Shown here: piece after piece, positions 24,214-35,487 of the stretch | How the letters are laid out: every line of letters begins with the position of its first letter | How positions within the stretch are numbered: position 1 is the stretch's first letter | Source: Rhizophagus sp. LPA8_4_AMF | Lineage: Eukaryota; Glomeromycota; Glomeromycetes; Glomerales; Glomeraceae | NCBI GenBank assembly: GCA_021464525.1 | Contig: JADRCO010000191.1 | Location: 1-44,670, forward strand | Direction of reading: 5' to 3' | Length of the DNA: 44,670 bases | The notes under the pieces: model-generated | Told to the model about the DNA's origin: nothing | The model's database searches: none | The model's input: the letters and a program-made list of their open reading frames with translations, nothing else | Program-made: the position numbers and the translations under genes

Positions 24214-25217
24214 TTTTTTTTTTTTTTCTTAAAGCGAATTTTATCTCTGAGGAGGTTTTTTTATCTTTGAATATTATCTTTTACTGTTAAAAAAAAAAAA
24301 AAAATTAGAAATATACAGAATATTTATATAAAAAAAGCTCCATCTTGCCGATCGTGGGAATTCAAGATAAGCATTTCTTCATATGACAGATCATTTACAA
24401 ATGAGAGTTATTTTAATTTTTATTCCATAATTGGCAATGTGCATTGGACCGTACTTCAGTACAACGAATAATGGCGATTTTCGGAATTTATTAAAACTTC
24501 GGCGGGTTTATTGTATAATAAATCATTCTAGAATTTTTTATAATTCTATCCTTCATCTCCTTATTTAGTATCTATAAATTATAAGTAGCTGTATAAAAAT
24601 GTATTAAAAAATTAGTTTTTTTTAAAATTAATACGTAATATATCGGGATTAATATTGTAAATGTAATGACAAAAAATTCTATTCCCGTTGTTTTCACTAT
24701 TTATTCCGATAAAAAAACAAAATTAAAATATGTGAGGTGATTATAAAATTTGATTTGTCAGTTTATGTGTGATTAAAAATTAGAATATACCTGATACAGA
24801 AAAGATAATCCCTAGATCCAGCTATTTATGTTATTTATTACAATCTATATTTAAATTATTAAACCAATTAAACCTTAATTGCTTAATAAGATCCCTAGTT
24901 AAGACGTAATATAAGGAATAGGTATTTTTTCATGAGAATGATATAACTAAAATCCAGTTAAGTCATATTTTTAGCCAACTTTTTTATTACTACAAATGGG
25001 TCGAGTATAAAATTTATTATTTATTATATAAATGAAATCTAATTCATCTTACCGATAGGTACAAAATATAAACTACGAATTTTTAAATATTTCTATTCTT
25101 ATTTGTTTTTATATAGAAAATAGTTACATTTGGTAACTAATGAGTAAAAAAAAAAATAAGATAAACGCATGTGATATATTTCGGCTTATTTCCCAACGGG
25201 TCACTTCCTAAAATATT

Positions 25218-25345
25218 AGCAAATTTTAAAGAACTCGTAAGATAAAATTATTCCACCATTCTCGGAATAGTACTCCAAAATTAGCGTATAATTTTTATTT
25301 TATATCAAGCTTTACTGAATATTTCCGAGTTCTTTAAAATTTGCT
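25218..25345. repeat. 20 bp perfect inverted repeat around an 88 bp spacer
   Basis: AGCAAATTTTAAAGAACTCG at 25218-25237 is the exact reverse complement of 25326-25345. The arms do not extend further and no target-site duplication is obvious. It could be a decayed MITE or the remnant of a palindrome. Confidence 0.8.
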
Positions 25346-26192
25346 GTGTCTCGACCTTTTTGAAATTAGCTGTAAGAAATAACGACTTTACCTTCTCGCT
25401 AAATAACATTTATTCAGAGCTTTTTACTACCGAGAAGCAAATAAAAGGGAATAGAGCTGAAATTAATAGATTATACGAACAGATTTAACCAAAGTCGTCT
25501 TTAATAATTAACGAAATTAGAAGTAGTGGAAGTTTATACATCTACGAAATTAGCTGATCGTCAGTATATGTGTACCGAACGGGTTAAAAATGCAGCAAAT
25601 CGCGAAATATAAGAAAATGAAAATTCATAGTACAAAATTTATAGAAAAAAAAAGAGAAACATAATTACGAGTGCAGCATATGTTAAAAATTCTGATGAAA
25701 ATTGAAAATTTGCGTCATTAACAAAGGAATTCCATAACACGTAACCAATAAATTGATTTTACTCGGCGCTTTAGTACATTTTGAACTGAACAGATTACCA
25801 CCGGATTTCATATGCTCTTAGCTCAGTAAACCAGTGATGTATTTGGACTTTGAATTCCAATTTGCTTCTAATTCCTAATGGACACCACTACTCTGACCTA
25901 AATTTTGAAACAGTTTCGCATTTTATGTTTATTAATACTGTATAACAATAGTATTTTTACTTTCATTTTGTATAACAATATTTATAAAGGTTTTTTTTAT
26001 ATGTTCAAAATTTTTTTTTAAAGTTTTTTTTTTTATTAAACTGTTTGAAATATTTTTGTTAAAATTTTTTTATTTAAGAAATTATTATAAAGACTATTTA
26101 AAAATTTTTTTTTAATTAAATTTATTTTAAAATTAAGAAAAATACATTTGTTATTTATCTTATTATTCAGTAATTGTAAAAGAACAAAAATA

Positions 26193-26407
26193 CAGTTTAT
26201 TGGATTCATCTTAAAAAGATGATTTGAATGGTAGTAGTTTTGTATTTCTAGGTATGATAAATGGTAAGATATGTAATGAAATGTAAAATGACACAGTAAA
26301 TAAAAATATAAAATGCCAATGTGTAGTATAATTCAATATTTATTACACCTAAAAATGTGAAACTATTACCATTCAACTTGTCTTATCAAGATGAATCTAA
26401 CAAGCTG
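26193..26407. mobile_element. Mariner/Tc1-type MITE, 215 bp
   Basis: The two ends are long imperfect inverted repeats of about 60 bp. The left arm starts CAGTTTATTGGATTCATCTT. The right arm, reverse complemented, starts CAGCTTGTTAGATTCATCTT and keeps matching through GTTGAATGGTAATAG to TTTTTAGGT. Both ends are flanked by TA, the target duplicated by Tc1/mariner transposases. There is no coding capacity, so it would have moved with a transposase from elsewhere. Arm divergence suggests it is not very recent. Confidence 0.85.
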
Positions 26408-28299
26408 TATTTTATCTTTCTAGTAGTAAAATATTTTACAAAATGTATTTCTTTAATTTTGTAATATGCATCTGAATTTTTACATAAGACCTACTATATT
26501 ACATATATTAGGTATTAATATCTAATAATATTTATTAAAATTTTCAATAAAATTCATTTGAAATTTTCTTTAAAGATTTTTTTTTTAGTATAATTTATAA
26601 TAAAATTGAACTTACATATGTATAAAATTACATTAAAATTTTAGATCTAATTTGAATTATATATATAATTCTTTGGGATCCTATTGTAATGCTATAAAAA
26701 AGTAATATTAGAATTGAAAAAAATTAATAGAATTGTAGCAAAAAAAAATGTATAAAAAATAATAGTAATTTATAAATCAATACATCTACAATAAAATTCT
26801 TTTTAATTTTTCCAAAAATTTAAATAAATACAAAAATAAACTGAAAATATTAAAATCTAAATAAAAATATATAATAAATGAAATTATTAATAACATTTTA
26901 ATAAATAGAATATAAAAATATCTGGCTATATATATATATATTCTATATGGAAATAGTTTTGGAATAATATGTGATTACCATAATATAAATAAGTTTCTTA
27001 CAGTAGGATCAGTAACATGCATAAGTAGAATCAGCATCACATGATTCGCATGAAATTGGTCAATTCTGTTTCCACTACTATCTTATTTCCACCTACAACA
27101 TATATAAAAAAATTTAATTAATAAAAATATTATTATAATTAAATATATAACTGAAATATATAATTAATATTAATATAGCATTACATTTATAATCTGTAAA
27201 ATTATAATTACTTGTTATTTAATTTATATGAATATAAAAAAGAATATATTAATTATTAAATAGGTTTGTCTAGTCACCATCTATCACCTATCACAGAAAA
27301 ATTTTTTGCTATAGTGCAATTTGCAGGATAGTTTAGCTGAAGGCATTTAAACAATTTGCATATATTTTATCACATGCATATGTATAAATAAATGTTGATC
27401 TTATTCTATATACACTAGCACATGATAGCTTTACAATTGTGAAAGTGTATGCAAATTTGTTAAATGCTAGGTGGGATGGTAAGTGAACATGAACTACAGC
27501 CATCCAAACTGCCCTAGCCTCTCTAGTCACAGCTAAAATATTTTTCTATTAGGAGGTGATGCATTAGTCATTACCATCCCAGAACTAATTTTGTGCCTTG
27601 TTGTATATGAGTTGGCAAATAGATAAGCTTAAATAATATATATAAATATTTTTATTATTTAAAAACTAATTTTTAATGTATATATAGGCTGGTTTTTTGA
27701 GTGATCATCAGTTAGAAATCCTGTTAATAAAGTATATATCACATGTTTATTAAAAAAAAAAAATTGATTAAGAACTATCAAAGCTTCAGTTATTTATCAA
27801 TTTTTAATACTAATTAAAATTAACAACTTAAAAATTACAATAATTAAACATCAAATCAAGAAATATTTCCAAATATTCTGATTTTTAGCAATATTTTATT
27901 AGAGAAACCCAAAATTATCTTTAAATTATTATGTATTATCAATTTTTTTAATAGAATTATTTGATAAAATTGAAATTATATTAATAAACAATACCACATG
28001 TACATTAAAAAAATTGTAAGATTATTATTCAATACTTTAAATTATATATTTCTTTTAAGAAAAAACTCATTTACGTATATTTAATTAAATATTTCATTAA
28101 TCATCTATATAAAAATTTTTGAGTAAATAAATAAACACATTTGTATTTCTTTAGACACCCCCGTAATATCGACTTGTTTGTGCGACATAAAACCTATATT
28201 AACGCAATGCTTTTTTATCGGTTTAACTCCGAACGTTACACATTTTTATCCGAGCCAAACTACCTATAAAATCGCTACTAATACACCTATCTCCCGCTA

Positions 28300-29032
28300 C
28301 TGCCACTAGAAATGACTCGCTCACGTTAGCAGAAGAAATTAAAAAATATAAAACGAAGAAGCTTATCGACTCCTTGCGTAAGGAGGAGGACTTAGAAATT
28401 ATTCGCAAGTAATGATAAATGGTCGCGACTTCCTCAAGACGAGCAAGGAAGAATTTCTTAGTTGTGGAATGCCCGATGGCCCTGCGCGAAAGCTTGCGGA
28501 AGTTACCAATGAGTGAAAGGATAAGAAGTTGCGTCTGTTCTCCTCGTACCTCAGCTTGGGTGAAGTGTTGGCGGAATATGGCCTTGACTTCGATGGTATG
28601 GTTTCCACCCAGCTCTTCTTCCCACCAACTTACGAAATTCAGGATAATAAGATCTTCAAGCAATGCATAGAAGAGACTTTGGGGAGGTTACGTTCCTATG
28701 CTACCTTACAACCAGATAGTTTTGAGGCTATGCGTAATGAATACGTTGTGGCTCTTCTTCATGCAGCTATCCATATCGCCATGGACGAAACAAACAAGGA
28801 ACTCAGCATGCGTCCTCAGTATGGGAGAGGAAAGCCGAGATCGAGTTTATTATACAATCAGGGATCCCAAGGTTTTGCATCACGGAAGATGAACAACATA
28901 AAAGTTCCCGTAGGTTTTGCTCAGAATATCAAGCTGCTTGAAAGCGCATGTGAGATGAACAAGAGGAAGAGGAAGCGAAGCGAGAGGGACGGAGACGATT
29001 TCGATTATCTCTATGGTATCGAAGTTTTTTAA
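28300..29032 (+). pseudogene. Fossil copy of a SAM-like / PD-(D/E)XK-like Rhizophagus gene family
   Basis: The sequence resembles a family I recall from R. irregularis proteomes: an N-terminal helical SAM-like part (LAEEIKKYKTKKLIDSLR, then GRDFLKTSKEEFLSCGMP), a middle part (SYLSLGEVLAEYGLD, RNEYVVALLHAAIHIA) and a nuclease-like end with ITEDEQHK, VPVGFAQNIK and DDFDYLYGI. The copy is broken in several places and its parts lie in different frames, so it should not make the full protein. The longest open piece is 28529-29032. The DNA is noticeably less A+T-rich than its flanks. The family's function is not known to me; the nuclease-like reading is inference. Confidence 0.6.
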
Positions 29033-29859
29033 CGGTTACCGAGTAAAGATATTTATGAACACGATTATAGATAAGATAGGAAATAAGGATTGCGTGTGGC
29101 AGATAATGGCCTTAATTTTTCAGAAATAGCTTAGAATTAACAAATGAAGAACGCGAATGTATTGAAAAAGATTTTATTAAGTAGTGTTGGAATGACACTA
29201 AATAACATAAAGCTATTGCAAGAGGTGAGAGCTAAAAGTAATATTATGTTTCATCATAACAACCAAAGCTAAAGATTAAGAGAAGCAAAAATGAGACTTC
29301 ACGACATAATTCCTGATGACATAAAATTTTATAAGCCTCCTTTGCAGAAGGCACTCACTTGAAGCAATTGGTAAGGCGCTCATCTAATATTTCTTTCGGC
29401 TGTGATGGAATAACGATCGATCACTACGCGTATGGTATTGTGCTGTTTCAATGTGATGCCTTATTTCCATTTTCATCTCCCTACCATACCCTTTAAAAAA
29501 AATATTTATTATACAAATTATAGTGTCGGAATCAGCATATTGTCTACAATGATGGTTATAACGTGCGATATGTTTTATTGAAATTAATGAATAAATATTG
29601 AAATTTTTCTTTCTATTGCAAATGCTAATAACAAAAAGTGTGTGAAATTAAAAATATATAATATAAAATATTACATATTGTAATTAAATATAAAAACTAT
29701 GAGCAAGATATTTAAAAAGAAAACTATTTACAAAAACAATAATTAAATGAATTATTGACTCTATTTCTATTATAAATCTAAAATATTGGTTCTATAAAAA
29801 TGTCTAAAAGAATGAGAAATTTTTTCAGATTCATATGTTTGTATATGTGTGTACAACAT
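29033..29859. other. Intergenic, with a less A+T-rich first half
   Basis: From 29033 to about 29480 the composition stays like the preceding fossil and a short coding-like piece (LTNEERECIEKDFIK, near 29130-29180) is visible, possibly part of the same inserted segment. The rest is A+T-rich 3' flank of the arrestin gene. Confidence 0.4.
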
Positions 29860-31089
29860 TTAGTGTCCATTGATGGTAGCATCGTATGTTGGTGGTAATA
29901 AAGAATCGGCAAGAGGAACAGGTATAAAGGAAGCGATACTACGATAAGAAGGTAATTTGTTCATTTCTTCAACATCACATAAAGAATTAACAAAATGGCA
30001 AGTTGTTGAATGATCTGAAAGAGCGTCTTCAAAATAGGGTTTACTCAAATGATTCTCATCATAAGCGGGTAAATTCATATTATCACTACTATAAGAGTCG
30101 GGAGTAATCATTATTGACAAAGCAGCACTTAATTCACATCGTTGACTGTGTACTTTATCAACAAAAGTTACATAAAATTTTAACTTATGTTTTACGCAAA
30201 TAATATGATTTTGTGAATCATATAGACAATAGATTGAATCATTTGGTATTGATATTTCCATAAGATGATACCAAGAATTTACATCTCGAGAAAAATTATT
30301 TACATTAGCGATCTTTATTACTTTTGAATCCGTTTTATGATTTGCACCAGCTGTATAAGTAACATATTGTTTAAATACGCATATAATTTCTTGAACTTTA
30401 AGATCTTTCTCTAATGATCTTAATTTTATTCTTATTGGAATTTTATCTCCAAGACTAAAAACTTTTGAGTCTAATGAAAATTCATAATCGATTTTATTGT
30501 TCCAATTATTTGCTAAGATAGCACCTTGAGAGTATTCCAATGAACCTGATAATAAACTTCTTACTAAAGTAACTTTTCTCTGCGTGTGTAAATTAAGGGC
30601 AAAAGTATGCCTTTCCGCTACTGCTTTTAAGGTATATTTTACGCTTCCATGTTGACAACCTTCAATAGTCTCAGGTAAAGTTCCTGGTAGTATCAATTCA
30701 AAATCCCAATGATAATTATCAGGTTTCAACAAATGATATTGCTTACTTGCAGGTAAAAATTTCCAATCTTGTTGATATAAAATTTTTTCTTCGTTATTAT
30801 AATATTGCCCTATACCTCCACCTTTTAGAAAAGAAAATAAATTTAGATTATATGCTACAAAATAAATAATAAAATAAAAATATGATCAATAATCACCATC
30901 TACCCATCCAACTTTAGATTTTCCCTGAAATGATAATTTTATTTCCTTAAATTTTGTTGGTTCAGTTAAAGCTAAAACAAGTTGGCCACGAAGAACACAT
31001 CCAACCGATTCGGATTGTGATCCATGCATTGTTAAAGTATCATTTTCTAAACGTATTTGAAATAAAGGCGAAGGAGTAAAATGTACCAT
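29860..31089 (-). CDS. Alpha-arrestin (arrestin-related trafficking adaptor)
   Basis: Two exons, 31089-30897 and 30821-29860, sum to 1155 nt and 384 residues. The first holds the start of the arrestin N domain (FQIRLENDTLTMHG, VLRGQLVLALTEPTK, IKLSFQGKSKVGW). The second continues with WKFLPASKQYH, FELILPGTLPETIEG and the C domain (DYEFSLDSKVFSLGDKIPI). The tail carries PPTY at 374-377, a WW-binding motif, plus PSY and PAY patches. In yeast such proteins bring the ubiquitin ligase Rsp5 to plasma-membrane transporters and trigger their endocytosis, so this one probably acts likewise; its cargo cannot be read from sequence. A second in-frame acceptor 33 nt upstream would add AYNLNLFSFLK after VD. 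I prefer the shorter form because the insert is hydrophobic and breaks the sheet. Confidence 0.87.
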
Positions 31090-32574
31090 TTTTTAATAAT
31101 TTTTTTGAAAGTGTGAGAAGAAAGATTAAAAAAGGAATTTTCATGACTTTAAAAAAATCTAGGGGATATTTATAATCATCATCAGGAATTATTATACTAT
31201 TTCTATTTAAGCAGGTCATAATTAGCTCACAATATAAAATAGGATATAATGTATATATTATTAAACCATGTGATATAATAAATATTTTTCACATATAATT
31301 AGCCATTCGATGAATAGCGAGATGGACTAACCACTAAAAACTCGCAATTATAAAATGAAACATCCAAGAATATGCACAAAATCTAGTGATACATAAAAGA
31401 CCTGGGAAATTCGTTTAAATCATATTGCAGCGAATCTTCAAAAGTCATTTTTTCAAAAATCAATCTATTGTAATTAAGCTTTGCACAACTTGATGACATA
31501 AAATTAACTATTAATTATTTTTTTTTTTTGTAGGGCAAAAAGTTAAAAAAAAAAATTATGACAAAATGATGTTAAATGATGTTCATCCAAATATAGATAT
31601 GGCTTAAGTTGGGCGTTAATTATAACACTACCAAACAATAATGCACGTTACTTGTTTGCGGGGTTTTGTTTCTGAAGAAAAGTATTGTATCACGTGCATG
31701 GAAAATCATGTGTCCATATGAACTACGGGAATATCATTGATGAATATGTTGAATAATGGAAAACATCAACATTCCCCAACACTGATAAACGAATCATAAC
31801 ATTGAAGTAATAATAAAAAGGGTCAATGAGATGTTGCATGACCTTGCTTTTCAAAAAATGAAGGTCAGAAGGCTCCTTTATTTTTCAAGTAATTTTAGTG
31901 AAACTCAGTTCTAAAACGAGTTTAGATAAATTTTTTATGAGATCATAAAATAATTGCAGATTCTTAGTGTAACAATGTGATCAAATTTGCGGTTTCTATG
32001 AAAACTTTGAGAGAATTTATTTTAACCAATAAAGTAATTATATACAGATAATAGTAAATCCACTGAGAATTTATTTTGTTACCCCTTCGTGTTACCAATA
32101 AGATCCTCTAAAATTAGTAGCAAACCAGAACTGAGTTAGTTATACGAATGCATGGCAGCAACCGAACATTCATACCTTATTTTATGTAGTTTATAACCAG
32201 TTTTGCCAGCATTTCTTCATACTACAGTGTGTAGTGTATGCGCTTCTTTCATTTTAAACTCGAAATTTGTCATAATTATACTACACGTTTGTTTTATGTT
32301 AATACAGTATGAGTTGATTTGTAGGAAAAAAATTTTCTTTAATAATTAGGATACTATTAGGATCAAAAAAGTTTATGGAAATTGGACTTATATTCAGCTG
32401 TTGTAACACAACTAATTTACTATTACAGTCATTTGATATTCTCATCGTCACTGATATTTCGTAGATTACTATAAATCAGCGTAGCTCCATTAAAAAAAGT
32501 ATCTCAAGCCGCAATTTTTTTTTGCCGGATATTGCTCCTCAACGTAAATCACGTCAATAATGTCTGAACAGCAA

Positions 32575-32710
32575 TGCAAGCTGGGACTCTTTGGTCTCCA
32601 GTCATGAACTCTTTGTTCCGCAGCTGGGACTCTTTGTCTAACAAGGACGCTCTTAATTGACGTTAGTGCAAGCTGGACTCCTTGTCTACAGCTTTCTCTT
32701 AATTAGTTTT
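32575..32710. repeat. Degenerate tandem repeat around AGCTGGGACTCTTTG
   Basis: Three copies of AGCTGG(G)ACTC(T/C)TTG start near 32579, 32622 and 32670, each followed by a related tail (GTCTCCAG, GTCTAACAAGG, GTCTACAGC). The last two copies also share CTCTTAATT. A shorter GAACTCTTTG lies between the first two. This is a minisatellite-like array within otherwise A+T-rich DNA. Confidence 0.7.
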
Positions 32711-32989
32711 TCCGATATCATGCAAAAAATAAAACGTGGCAAATAATGGAAATATTGGCACATACACAAATTCATTTTTTTGAAACTTTATTATTTTTCA
32801 GATACATAGTGAATCAGAAAATGATAGAGAAGTGTATGATGCTATCAAGGATACGCGGATCCTAGGCCATTTAATGCGAGTCCCAGCATCAAAATTATTT
32901 CTTTGCTTTCTTTGAACTTACAAATTTCTATATCAATTGTTTTATCTGTATCGCTATTTCTAGCCATGAGGTTCTCACCCACACACTCT

Positions 32990-33180
32990 TTTACTACACT
33001 AGATTTCCGAAATAAATTGTCCCACCCATATCTACAGAAATTTTGTCTCTTACACCCACGCAGATTACATAAAATAATATTCTCCGCAAAAAAACTTTTC
33101 CGGGATTAAGTAATTTCGAAACTACAGCATAGACTGAGAGATTAGCAACTGAGGTAAAAAAATAATATTTCAGATTCACA
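32990..33180 (-). mobile_element. Reverse transcriptase fossil, DIRS-like
   Basis: A minus-strand open piece includes VANLSVYAVVSKLLNPGKVF followed by LRRI. This matches the end of the reverse transcriptase domain in DIRS/tyrosine-recombinase retroelements, where a pattern like LxxLxGxLNFAxxVxxPGRxFLRRL is usual. Only this small part is recognisable. The element is a broken, old remnant; its ends were not found and no terminal repeats are seen. Confidence 0.45.
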
Positions 33181-34361
33181 CTTACTGATACACTTCATTT
33201 TTAATTATTCCATTCCGCCTTATATACCAGGAATTTGTTATTTTTTCTGCTTATCGCCGGAACCCGCACAAAGTTTCACAAATTCGGCACGTGAAGATTC
33301 TTATGTCCTGTGCTGTTGCATGTGGAGAGATTCATGTGAGTAATTTCACTGCGTCTATTGTACGCGTGATGATGATCAGTGATTTTCTTGGCGAAGATCA
33401 AAAATGCCGATATATAATAAGAAAAATAATATGTCCGTTTTATTTTGGAACATCTATAGAGGCAGGAAATCGGTTAAGATCATGTTGACATGTTTCAAGA
33501 AGCTAGCCAAATAATAAGCCAAATTACCTTGTTATTATTTTGTGAAATACAGTATACTCGTTTGCTTTGATCAAGGATATTAACGATGTAAATATTGGTA
33601 AGTTTGATTAGATTAGTTCACTTGATTTTTGCTTAATTGCGCAAGGCAGATAAAAGGGTTCCCTAACTGTCCTGCCTTCTTTTTATATGATTTGTAGCAG
33701 TCCAAGAATCGAATTTGGAATAAATCTTCAGGGAATTATGATGGCATCACAGAAAATCAGATCAACGGATTCACTCAAAGACATAATAAAATCCTTGATC
33801 ACTAATCATATGGGATCGTGCCCCTTGAAGTCTTTTTTTTTTTATTATTATTACATGAGTATCTGCAGGAAAGTTTGAGAATATTACGCGTCTACAAGAT
33901 GTTACGGTTAATTTTTTCTTACATCGTACAGCAATCATCTCAGCAATAATTTTCCCAAAATTGCGCATTTATTGGGATGCAAATACGATTTCTCAATCCC
34001 CACAACTATATTATGCGGAAATATTATCATGTAAATATATTGTGCTTAATGCACCTTTGTTTTATTGATTGTAAATAAAAAGTACATACCGGATCGGTAA
34101 GACGAAAACCAGTGGTGTATGATCGTCCACATGTGTAGGTGTATGACCAAAAATGAGATGTGTATGAGATATACTGTATATACACCACTGTTTATTTATA
34201 TATGTATTAACATTTGAAGCATGTGATCTATGCTTTGTTTTAATTTTATACATAACTGCTTTTTTTTTAAAAAAATAAACTTCGTAGATATCTATTTTAT
34301 TTATTTATTTATTTTTATGAAATTTTTTATTATGGTTATAAATACATACTGTATATCACTT

Positions 34362-34475
34362 TATCCGGTATCACGTGATTTTTTATAATTAAAAATGGGT
34401 ATAATAAATCGTGTATCAGGCAAAAATCGTGTATCAGGCACTTGTATCAGGCAATAAATCACATGATACCGGATA
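34362..34475. mobile_element. Palindromic MITE-like element with internal direct repeats
   Basis: Arms TATCCGGTATCACGTGATTT (34362-34381) and its near-perfect inverse (34456-34475, one mismatch) enclose three copies of TGTATCAGGCA. ATCACTT occurs on both outer sides and could be a target duplication. A related single arm (ATTCCGGTATCAC) lies at 21415-21427, upstream of the ERG26-like gene. Confidence 0.7.
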
Positions 34476-34481
34476 AATCAC

Positions 34482-34585
34482 TTATTCGGCACTTCGAGCC
34501 GAATAACTAACGCTACCTAAAGGTAGCTTGTTATATTGGGAATCAAATTTGATCATTTGATCTCGGGCTCCGAAGTGCCGAATAA
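34482..34585. mobile_element. Short MITE-like element with TTATTCGGCACTTCG ends
   Basis: TTATTCGGCACTTCG at 34482-34496 is the exact inverse of 34571-34585, and similarity continues inwards (AGCC facing GGGCT). Inside lies a perfect 6 bp stem with a 4-base loop (GCTACC / GGTAGC, 34512-34527). It abuts the palindromic element to its left, so the two may have inserted next to each other or form one composite. Confidence 0.75.
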
Positions 34586-34851
34586 CTATTAAATATCAGT
34601 ACCACTGTAAAATAATAAATTGCCTTCATACTTAAGTCTTCTTTGTAATATATAATATCCTCTTTGTTAATCTCTATGGATGACATCTTTTTATAATAGA
34701 AGTTATCACTTGATTTTAAAAAAGTAAAAATTTTTTTATATTTTTTTTTTATATCACACATTGGTCCTTACAAATCATACACGTGAAATTTTATGTAATA
34801 CACACATGACGTTGACCTCACATAGCTGATACAGCTTTGCTTAATACCTAC

Positions 34852-35487
34852 CTCCCAATACTCACTATGTCCATTATACCATCCCCCTGACCTAATAGTC
34901 CATTTCATTTGTTTGCATTCATGATTAACGAGATCCTTAGAATTGAAACTAGGTATTAGTCCTGATAACAAAAAAAAGTGCTAAATCTTATGTCTCTAAT
35001 CTGATAATTTTAACTGAACTATGAACAGTGCATTTCAGATGATCGATTTCACAAAATCATTGCATTATTGCTTGAACTGTTGAAGGTAAGGCAATATTCT
35101 ATTCCATTTCTATACCATTCACCATGTAATCCATAATTCCCATATTTTCCATCACAAATAGGACATGGTAAGCTTCACAGCTGAGCAGACACAAAATTAT
35201 AATTATGAATTTCAGTACTTTAAGATGGACTTAATAATTAATTCTAGATCAGGTTTGGCTTTGAAGATAATAGGCTCTTTTTCTTCACATTGCTCAGAAA
35301 AAGATAAATAGGATACTTTATTTTCTGGCTTTAAATTTATAAGAAAGTGGGTTTCTGATAATTGCCATGGCTCATGTCCAGTTTCTCTTTTATATTTTTT
35401 GTATAAATTGAAATAAATCTTATCTGTCAAAATACTTGGCAAACCAGTTAATTTGGCATGCCAATCCAGATATTTGGGAGTTAATAT
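34852..35487 (-). pseudogene. Partial hypothetical gene, at least two coding pieces
   Basis: Two protein-like pieces lie on the minus strand. The upstream piece (35487-35212) includes YLDWHAKLTGLPSILTDKIY and KRETGHEPWQLSETHFL and ends with a stop. The downstream piece (34961-34852) is bounded by a good acceptor (TTATCAG) and donor (GTAGGT) and includes LVNHECKQMKWTIRSGGWYN and HSEYWE. They look like parts of a dispersed Rhizophagus hypothetical family, but I cannot name a domain. No start exon was found and the first piece stops before the second, so I call it a partial or decayed gene. An intact gene with unfound exons is the alternative. Confidence 0.4.

Larger units (their letters stand above)
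24214..28290. other. Gene-poor, extremely A+T-rich region with small inverted-repeat elements
   Basis: About 4 kb upstream of AOX. It holds a perfect 20 bp inverted repeat at 25218-25345 and a mariner-type MITE at 26193-26407. From about 26000 to 28100 the sequence is almost pure A+T with T/A homopolymers. A more balanced patch at about 27260-27640 includes a chance frame at 27333-27530 with no motif. No gene is supported. Confidence 0.5.
31090..34361. other. Long intergenic region holding repeats and a retroelement fossil
   Basis: Upstream of the arrestin gene. No intact gene is supported. It contains a degenerate tandem repeat at 32575-32710 and a reverse transcriptase fossil near 33 kb. 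Small chance frames at 32903-33109, 33291-33488 and 33687-33878 overlap or flank that fossil and carry no motif of their own. Confidence 0.5.

Noticed and set aside
28223-28663. 146-codon minus-strand open frame
   Set aside because: It is the antisense shadow of the SAM-like family fossil on the plus strand, whose residues match a recognisable family.
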